Origin: Melitaea cinxia
Taxonomy: Eukaryota; Arthropoda; Insecta; Lepidoptera; Nymphalidae
Length of the DNA stretch: 64,000 nt
Assembly (NCBI RefSeq): GCF_905220565.1
Contig: NC_059395.1
Location: forward strand, 15,107,289 to 15,171,288
Direction of reading: 5' to 3'
Shown here: positions 58,001-64,000 of the stretch, piece by piece
Layout: the number at the start of each line of letters is the position of its first letter
Numbering within the stretch: the stretch's first letter is position 1
Notes under the pieces: model-generated
Databases searched by the model: none
Seen by the model: the letters and a program-made list of their open reading frames with translations, nothing else
What the model was told of the DNA's origin: nothing
Made by a program: the position numbers and the translations under genes

Positions 58001-58797
58001 AAAAGGAGATATCAATATTTACAGCTGAAGCTCTAGCAATTACTGCTGCCCTAGAATTCATTAAAAAACAAACTAATCAATATTGGCTGATCATTACTGA
58101 CAGTATGAGCGTTCTAAAGGCTTTAGATAATTATCAATTCAGTGCTAATACAAACTTCATCATTTTAGAAATAAGACATCTCCTTTATCAACTATCCAGA
58201 AGAAACTACAACATCAAATTATTGTGGACACCTTCACATATAGGAGTAAGGGGAAATGAACATGTGGACTTTCTGGCACGTTCAATTGTTGACAGTGACA
58301 GCGGCAGCCCTGTTGATGAGAATGTTGCCGTACCATACACTGATCTATTAGTTGCTATTAAATCAAAAATCCTATCTGATTGGCGTGATCTTTGGCGACA
58401 AACCTTGTTAAGAAAAGGATCTTGGTATGCTCAGATAAATCAAGATATTGGAAAAAGTCCTTGGTTTACTAAATCGCATCAACATAGAAGCAGAAAATAT
58501 TATACAATACTATGCCGCTTGAGATTTGGACATTGCAGATTTAATGCACATTTGAATCGTATGCGTATCATCTCATCGCCCGTTTGCCCACATTGCACCA
58601 ACAACTCTACACAGTCTTTAGATCACATATTTTTTGAATGCTCCGCTTTTAATCTGGAACGCCTCTTATTTATAGCCAACTTGTTATCAACTTCTGGACC
58701 AAAAAATGTCCCGCGCAATACACAAGATTTATTGACTAATTTGGATAACTATACTAGTATATTTGAATTTATTTGCAATACTATCAATGATATTTGA
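55015..58797 (+). CDS. LINE ORF2: endonuclease, reverse transcriptase and RNase H
   Basis: 1260 residues from the ATG at 55015, the first ATG of a frame open from just after the ORF1 stop. APE endonuclease: NIVQWNAQS near residue 5, CETWLKP, AGDFNGLNSAWG near 135, and GSYHFPV, in which Tyr replaces the usual Asp of the SDH motif. RT: SYRPIALTSCMGKIFE, NQFGFRRGRSS, FFDVVGAFNNV (motif A, about 587), CQGSILSPLIF (motif B), QFADDLVVY (motif C, about 677). RNase H: YTDGSK (about 968), FTAEALAI, ITDSMSVL and WTPSHIGVRGNE (about 1070) keep all catalytic acids. A CPHC...DHIFFEC knuckle closes the protein. The set EN-RT-RNase H places it in the I group in the broad sense. It nicks target DNA and primes reverse transcription there. 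Confidence 0.93.
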   Translation: MDTLNIVQWNAQSILHNQHIFNYFLLDKNIHIALICETWLKPCQKFKIRHYNVIRLDSGNTHNGVAILIHSSISYSKIDTFYDDSIQNVVVRIKYSSNKELTIISFYSPTNCNPAFSKSKLDRLIKSLPEPIFLAGDFNGLNSAWGCSTSNCRGKDILESINNNNLVILNDGSMTTVGSHIWRQNALDLTIVSPSLALECDWSVHDDPLGSYHFPVITKILLNNNHYNATPIPNSSSLPCFPNLNNVDWNIYNLNVQLLLTEFSLDTQDPLHNYTKFTDILHSALWKSSSISKHSLVNTALSSCSPSNLNKKKKLLPWWNFNCTKAVLNSKNAYLTFKSDPTEANYINFKRLQATKKYIIRNERRNSWIKLCEQFNRSTPISVIWTYMRKFNKSYSPPSHNNSDYSWIFDFLKKYTPDTVEPAFNLNSFCHILPNQNFIIKSFTIVELNSAISSRKDSTPGLDYISYKMLKHLSSQSKLILLNILNLLWEHNLIPMDWKVDCLVPILKPNKDKFNFDSYRPIALTSCMGKIFEQLLKQRLEHFIESNHILPSNQFGFRRGRSSRESIAHLHLDIYNAIQSKQALAGVFFDVVGAFNNVNHHILSTELAAIGLPVKVIQWIFNFLHSRKVFVKYNNRLIGPRLSHKGTCQGSILSPLIFTLYIHRLNLILGSHIYNLQFADDLVVYCSSNNITTLNLKLNEALVKLNSYFNYLALDISFEKSKVIVFNKVGSERIKINYNNISLLITNEVKFLGVIFMNNLSWNKYVDHIVDRALKALNILKSLAKTYWGSDPKILLTLYKSLVRSHFEYGFLCFSANDKLVNKLNIIQNHSLRLITGAMKTTPINSLQVECNISPLHLRFKYLKYCFLLKLFSISNHPLIKKLNYLHSKYPVNAPLTSNNPFILFEYSFMLNLNNQHKIHSSSNWMCYEKEFDCLINQIDIIIDHKLKERQEVYNLIAQYSDKFKQVYTDGSKNDINVSMAYYVPHLKFGQGVRLKKEISIFTAEALAITAALEFIKKQTNQYWLIITDSMSVLKALDNYQFSANTNFIILEIRHLLYQLSRRNYNIKLLWTPSHIGVRGNEHVDFLARSIVDSDSGSPVDENVAVPYTDLLVAIKSKILSDWRDLWRQTLLRKGSWYAQINQDIGKSPWFTKSHQHRSRKYYTILCRLRFGHCRFNAHLNRMRIISSPVCPHCTNNSTQSLDHIFFECSAFNLERLLFIANLLSTSGPKNVPRNTQDLLTNLDNYTSIFEFICNTINDI

Positions 58798-59217
58798 AAC
58801 AGGATCAGGACCTTCATTCATCGGATGTGAAATTTTATTTTGATATTTCAGGCTTCGGCCTATTACAGACTTGGTTTCGACCTCGCCTATCACTTATAGA
58901 CAAAGAAGAGTAGACGAAAATATGAAATTTCAGACTTGGTTTCGGCCTTACTCTACCAGTCATCGAATCAGAAGAACAATAAAGTTACTTCAGACTTGGC
59001 TCCGGCCTTTTGATATATCAGAACGAAACTTACAAATTCAGACTAGGCTGTATGGATTATAGTCCTTTGCCTTTCCCTATTGGGGATAAATTTTAAAACA
59101 ACAACAATCAATCAATCAATAAAATACGGAGCACAGCTGGCTTTTATGCAGTTCATTTTTAGCGAAACGTACTTAAAATATACAGCAATTGTACATCAAT
59201 CAAAGATTAAAACAATA

Positions 59218-59251
59218 CTTTATATTATATGTTTGTAATAAAGTATCAGTT
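59218..59251 (+). promoter_or_regulatory. Possible ATG5 core promoter
   Basis: TCAGTT at 59246-59251 is an initiator match, with TATATTAT about 25-30 bp before it. The predicted 5' UTR would be about 100 nt. Both motifs are cheap in AT-rich DNA, so this is tentative. Confidence 0.3.
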
Positions 59252-59348
59252 TAACAAATTATTAAAATCTATATAATTATGAGTAAATGTGAATAATCCT
59301 TTTTTCTTATTATTTTATCAATACCCCAGTAGACTTGAATCGATAATC

Positions 59349-61335
59349 ATGGCTAACGACAGAGAAGTTTTAAGAGAAATATGGGACGGGAAATTACCAA
59401 TATGCTTTCAATTGCATCAAGACGATTTAATGGACATTCAGCAGCCTGACCCATTTTACGTCATGGTGCCACGATTAAGCTATTTTCCTCTGGTTACTGA
59501 TAAGGTATTTTGTTATTAACTCTTTAAATTGACTAGAAAATGGTTTTACTAAAAAAACGTTGTGTTGTATTTTAGATGTTTTGTTTATTTGGCGTGTCTA
59601 TTTTTTGCATTTTTTTTCTATTACAGATGAAAAGGCATTTTCTTCGTTACATTTCTCAAGAAAGTGCTGACAATGAAATGTGGCTTGATTACAATGGTCA
59701 GCCATTAAAGTGGCACTATCCAATCGGTTTTCTTTATGATCTCTATTGTGGAAATGACTCTCAACTGCCATGGACTTTAACAGTACATTTTACAAAATTT
59801 CCTGAAAACATTCTACTTCACTGCCCTAACAAGTACACTTTTTTCTATAATTAAATTCGCAATACATATATTGTACCTCTAAGCAATAGAACTACTTTTG
59901 TTGCTTTTTTTGTAATATATTTTACTAGCTGACCTGGCGAACTTCATATTGTCTTATTTTTTTTTTCATAAATATATTAATATCAAACATCAAAATAAAG
60001 TAAAGCCTATCTTTCAAGTTGAATCAATCGGTTTAGTAGTTTAGGGAGCCTACAGTGGACAAACAATATAATGCGTAATTTATATATAGTAAGCAGATTT
60101 GTATTTCTTCATTAATTCTTTAATTACCTAATATTTCTTAGTATATAAGTATGTAGAGAATTATCAATGCCAATATTATACTGTATATGTTCAAGTCTAT
60201 CGCCGACAAACAATGTGACGCTCAATTTATATATATTTAGATAAATAATTTTGCAATATATTTACAATATATATACTTCTTGGTAAAATCATTACTATTT
60301 GTGATTTTTTTAGAGAAATTGTTGAAGCTCACTACATGTCTACCGTAAAAGAGGCTGATGTACTTAAACATAGAGGGCAAGTGATGTCAACAATGCAGAA
60401 GAAAGACCATAACCAATTATGGTTAGGATTGCAAAATGGTACACAAGTGTTTATCTCAATTTCATGTTACATGCTTAATAATTTAAAAAAAAAATTATAT
60501 TACTTCATTCTAGAAAAATTTGGTAATATGGAAGTAGCATGCAATGTCATAACGCATTCTTCCTCTTACAGAATATCAATACAAATAAATAAAATTGTAG
60601 TGCGTTTGTAATATTAAAATAACCGCCTTTAACTAAATTCATATAATTATACGTATACACAGTACATATATAAAAATGTCATTTTTTATAATTTTTGTGT
60701 CCGTCTGTTTGTTCCGGTTAATCTCTAAAACGGTTCGATCGATTTTGACGGGACCTTCATTGGCAGATAGCTGATGTAATAAGGTGTAACAGGCTAATTT
60801 TAATTTAGTTTTTTTTTTATAACTGCAAACTGAACAATAAATATTTTGTTATGTTATATAATAATACATACAAATTTTCTTTTCCATTACATTTTATTTT
60901 TCATGCACATCTATACAAAAAAAATGCAATATTTATTTAACAGACAAGTTTGACCAGTTCTGGGCCATAAACAGGAGATTAATGGAATCTCATGGGGACA
61001 ATGAAGGATTTAAATATATTCCAATTAGAATATATTCTGATGAGGGCATCTGCTGTCAAAGATTAATAAGCCCTAAGAATAATGATGGCAGCAGAAAGGT
61101 CATCCAACAGCTCTTATCAGAATTATATCCAGATAAACCTGATGGTTAGTTAAATTTATGTCTGTCTGTTTTGTATTTATTATGTTAGTGTCTTATTAAC
61201 TTTAAATTAATTTAATGTTTTTTTGCAGTTAAACTACGTACACATGGAATTCTCATCCCATCAGACACACCACTTCAATGGCTTTCAGAACATATGAGTT
61301 ACCCTGATAATTTTCTACATATTTGCTTATGCTAA
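59349..61335 (+). CDS. ATG5: ATG5, autophagy protein conjugated to ATG12 (5 exons, complete)
   Basis: Exons 59349-59504, 59627-59832, 60314-60438, 60944-61144 and 61229-61335 join to a 264-residue protein (human 275). All introns are GT/AG and the phases close. Landmarks: VLREIWDGKLPICFQL at the N-terminus (ubiquitin-like domain A), LVTDKMKRHFLRYI, PLKWHYPIGFLYDLY, LPWTLTVHFTKFP and KEADVLKH. Lys133 in the STVK context aligns with the lysine that receives ATG12 (human Lys130). Then QKKDHNQLWLGLQN, DKFDQFWAINRRLME, and PLQWLSEHMSYPDNFLHIC at the end (second ubiquitin-like domain). The ATG12-ATG5 conjugate with ATG16 lipidates ATG8/LC3 on phagophores in the cytosol. Introns 2 and 3 hold repeat remnants. 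AATAAA is at 61382-61387. The gene looks functional. Confidence 0.96.
59934..60245 (-). repeat. Repeat remnants in ATG5 intron 2
   Basis: 'actagctgacctggcgaact' to 'cctacagtggacaaac' is the family of 11782-11965, reversed CTAGT end first. A second, shorter stretch ('gccgacaaacaatgtgacgc') follows at 60200. Confidence 0.55.
60585..60850 (+). repeat. Helitron-like remnant in ATG5 intron 3
   Basis: Shares 'aaccgcctttaactaaattc', 'tgtttgttccggttaatctc' and 'gatcgattttgacgggacc' with 34365-34600, but lacks the CTAGT end. Confidence 0.6.
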
Positions 61336-61381
61336 AATTATATCAGAGAAAAAATTAACTTAACCAAATGCAATAATATAT

Positions 61382-61387
61382 AATAAA
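61382..61387 (+). terminator. ATG5 polyadenylation signal
   Basis: AATAAA 47 bp after the ATG5 stop, the first in the 3' flank. Confidence 0.6.
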
Positions 61388-62004
61388 TACTTAGGGCCCG
61401 TATCACTGGTTGTTAATAAGTCTCCCGAAAATAACAGTATCCAGCAAATAAATGCTCATGGCATTATTATTTTTTTAACATCAACTTGTCAACTTTTTTA
61501 TCAGATATTTCTATTCACAACTTATGAATCTAAAGGTATATAATTTATTAGTTAAAGTGAAACAGGCTCAAAGTGCCTGTTTTTCTCCTGCTGATAAAAT
61601 TTCTACTAGTATCTTATACAAGATAAACTTTATAAACAACCAGTTATATACGCCCTTAATATATTACAACCTTTATGATAAGCCATTAATAAAATCGCTA
61701 CATTCCTATATTATTATGTTTTTTAGTTCCCCAAGGCATTAAGCCGAAAGCTACTTATATTTATGGCTTTTATAAATTAAGATCTTGATCAATAAATACA
61801 AACATTACATACATAAAAAAGACCTAAAAATACTCATTGCTAATGTACATTAAAATTATAACAAACAAGTCCTTTGAGGATACAAATAAAATGTTAACAG
61901 GTACATCTGAGGTTCCTCCGTATAGTTTAATTTGTGATATAAAGCTTTTATAATTATGTATTTATAACATAAATGTGATTATTCACAAGCACAAATAAAA
62001 ATGT
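61388..62004. other. 3' flanks of ATG5 and torsin
   Basis: The convergent genes are separated by about 670 bp between stops. No gene is seen. A 72-codon ORF at 61524 is not recognised and is probably chance. Confidence 0.55.
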
Positions 62005-64000
62005 TCACAATTCTGTCTTAGGATTATGTTTTTGTATCACATAAGGTATTTGTTTCGTAAACCTTTTGCAGCCATTATTTGCGAAAATGGGTTGGTCTTC
62101 AGTCGGCCCATACGTAATAACAGATAAAGCATCTCTGAAAAAAAGAAAACAAAAATCATCAAAATATGACATGTATGATGTGATTGTAATAAAAGTAATA
62201 TCTAAAAATATGAATGTATATAAATGTAAGTAATAAAAAGTAGGACTTATAAATTAAAGATAATATTTTAGTGTCTAAAGTACTTACGCCATCATTTCTT
62301 CAGTGGGATGATAAATACCATGAGCTCTAAACTCAGCTAATGCACACATCTCTACATGATGCTGTTCAAGAGGTAGAAAAGGTATATAGTGGTCAATTAA
62401 ATGCTGTGCAATAGTTGAGGATTTCTCAAAACCACCTACGAATAAATAAATAAGAACATATGTGACGAAATTACAAACAATTGAAAATACTCTCAAATTA
62501 TATTGTTTTAATGACAATTATGACAATTTTATATAAAGAATTTATAAAACAAATAAATAAAACCTGTGCTGTATGCTGTCCTTCTTATGATAGGCTCAAA
62601 GTTATGAAAATCAACTTCATTTCTTTTTACTCCTTGATCATATAAATCTAATAAATTGCTCGCAATTTCTTTTCCACCAATATTTGATATAAATATAAAA
62701 ATGCTGTTCCTGGAAATTAATCGCCTTTTAATAAATAAATAAAACAATTCGTAGCACTCGAAATGTAGCATCTGGTTGTGTTGCAATATTTGTAAACATG
62801 TAATTTTAAAATTTAAAATTTTTACATAAATAAAACATTTAACTAATAATATCATTATATCCAAATCTTGCATTGTTTAATTTTATTATAAATTCTTCCA
62901 TTCTATGCCTTTTATTAAAAGTAATATTATTATAATAATTTTGGTATAATTACTTAAAAAGTGCACAAAAAACACAGACTATCTAGTTATAATAAGTAAA
63001 ATATATCATTTTAATGTTTAATGTTTTGTTAATAATTTCTAAGTTAATATGGTTTTGTAACACTATGTATGCTATTAAACTGACTTTAAAAAAGGGATGT
63101 TCTAAACTGTACTATTTTTGTTGTTGTTAATATTAGTTTTGTTACTTGCTTTGTAAATGGAAAAATAAGACAGTGTAATGCAAACTTAAAAAAGTAGATA
63201 CAAATTAATTTAACCTTGAATAATGAATTAGTTAAACTAGTTACCTAACAAAGATTGAGTAGTTCTCAAACAAGAATAGAACTCATGTACTTTATTTTAA
63301 AACTATTTCTTACAATTTAATACAAAAATCACTAAGTTTTCTACTTAATTCATATTTCACTTGTGATGTGTACATTAAAAAAAAATAACAGACCAATGTA
63401 TTTCAATATTACCTATAATCAACACCATCCACAGCATGATGGTGATCAAGCATTGGCTTTATAGCATCCAAGACAGATGGGCACATATCATGAATTTCAT
63501 CAAATATGATCAAGGACACGGGGCAACTTCTTACCAGTTCACTTATCTTATTTATTAAATCATTCTGAAACATTTATTATTAGTGAAATTTGCCTCATTA
63601 AATATTTTAAATATAAATTACAACCCCCTTAATGAAGAATGTAAGCTAACCTGTGCTTTTTGTATGTCTGAACAATCAAAATCTTTCTTTCCCATGAATA
63701 TTTTAACATATCTACTTTGCATCCCTTTTTTAAACAAAGCTTCTGCTATCATTGTAGCCGCATAGTTCTTTCCCACGCCAGACCACCCATGTAGACTTAG
63801 AACTAAAGCCTTTTTACTTCCTTTGTTATTCTCATATAATGATTTGTGCGCACCAAGAATATTTGAAATTTCATTTACTAAGGGCTGGCCGAACATCTTC
63901 TGCGTAAACGATAGTCTAAGTTCTGGACAAAATAATTAAATTAAAATCATTACTTTTCGCAATTCCTTTACACTATTATAAATAAATTTATAGACTTACT
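62005..64000 (-). CDS. Torsin family AAA+ ATPase (5' end beyond the window)
   Basis: Minus-strand exons 63922-63651, 63564-63413, 62709-62564, 62435-62288 and 62134-62005 give about 282 residues to the stop. Phases close at every GT/AG junction. A gtaagt donor at 63999-63994 shows that the preceding exon ends at the window edge with one base of a split codon. Signature: FGQPLV, HGWSGVGKNYA (torsin Walker A with Asn after GK), LIIFDEIHDM (Walker B), FISNIGG (sensor 1), IPFLPLEQHHVEMC, and NNGCKRF (sensor 2 with the torsin GCK). The family acts in the ER lumen and perinuclear space, driven by LAP1/LULL1-type activators in animals; nuclear-envelope and lipid roles are known. The signal peptide would be in the missing exon. 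Confidence 0.94.

Larger units (their letters stand above)
53477..59117 (+). mobile_element. Full-length I-type LINE with two intact ORFs
   Basis: 5' UTR, ORF1 (53919-55004), ORF2 (55015-58797) and a 3' UTR with three 'cagacttggtttcgg'-like phrases, ending in (AATC)n. An 11-bp match AATAAAATACG at 53466-53476 and 59118-59128 looks like the target duplication. Neither ORF has a stop or frameshift, so the copy is probably young. It ends about 230 bp before the ATG5 start codon. Confidence 0.8.

Overview
The window looks like nuclear DNA of a moth or butterfly. It is AT-rich, the conserved genes are split by short introns with canonical GT/AG ends, and it is full of families typical of Lepidoptera: Helitron-like ends in CTAGT, tRNA-derived SINEs, the RTE-type tail with 'ccactgctggacatagg', and Jockey, CR1, I and R2-superclade LINEs. 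Four host genes can be read with confidence: brinker (minus strand, about 13.05-13.74 kb), EMG1/NEP1 (minus, 38.69-40.86 kb), ATG5 (plus, 59.35-61.34 kb) and a torsin AAA+ ATPase (minus, 62.0 kb to the right edge, first exon or exons outside). For the three spliced genes I placed every splice site by eye; the codon phases close exactly.

Layout. 1-3.7 kb: two dead LINEs. 3.7-38 kb: a long non-coding stretch around the intronless brinker gene. Here GC-rich patches stand out from AT-rich DNA, and three exact matches plus one near match to the BMP/Dpp silencer element GRCGNC-N5-GTCTG occur. A nested transposon block lies at 15.2-18.65 kb (a Harbinger-like element containing a hAT element). At 22.6-26.7 kb there is a chain of SINE, hAT composite, Helitron, long foldback element, solo LTR and MITE. 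38.7-40.9 kb: EMG1. 41.4-45.3 kb: a Jockey-type LINE, internally deleted and itself invaded by a CR1-type LINE and a SINE. 46-53 kb: copies of a ~350-370 bp AT-rich module, pointing one way on the left and the other way on the right, split by a 2.17 kb hAT-like element. 53.5-59.1 kb: an apparently intact two-ORF I-type LINE ending about 230 bp before the ATG5 start codon. 59.3-64 kb: ATG5 and torsin, convergent.

The genes are not an operon-like unit. Brinker is a transcriptional repressor of Dpp/BMP targets, EMG1 a ribosome-biogenesis methyltransferase, ATG5 the autophagy conjugation partner of ATG12, and torsin an ATPase of the ER/nuclear envelope. The most interesting signals are the silencer-element matches around brinker, a TATA-less Inr+DPE promoter at its predicted start, a solo LTR with a heat-shock-type motif, the 428-bp inverted repeat, and the young LINE beside the ATG5 promoter.
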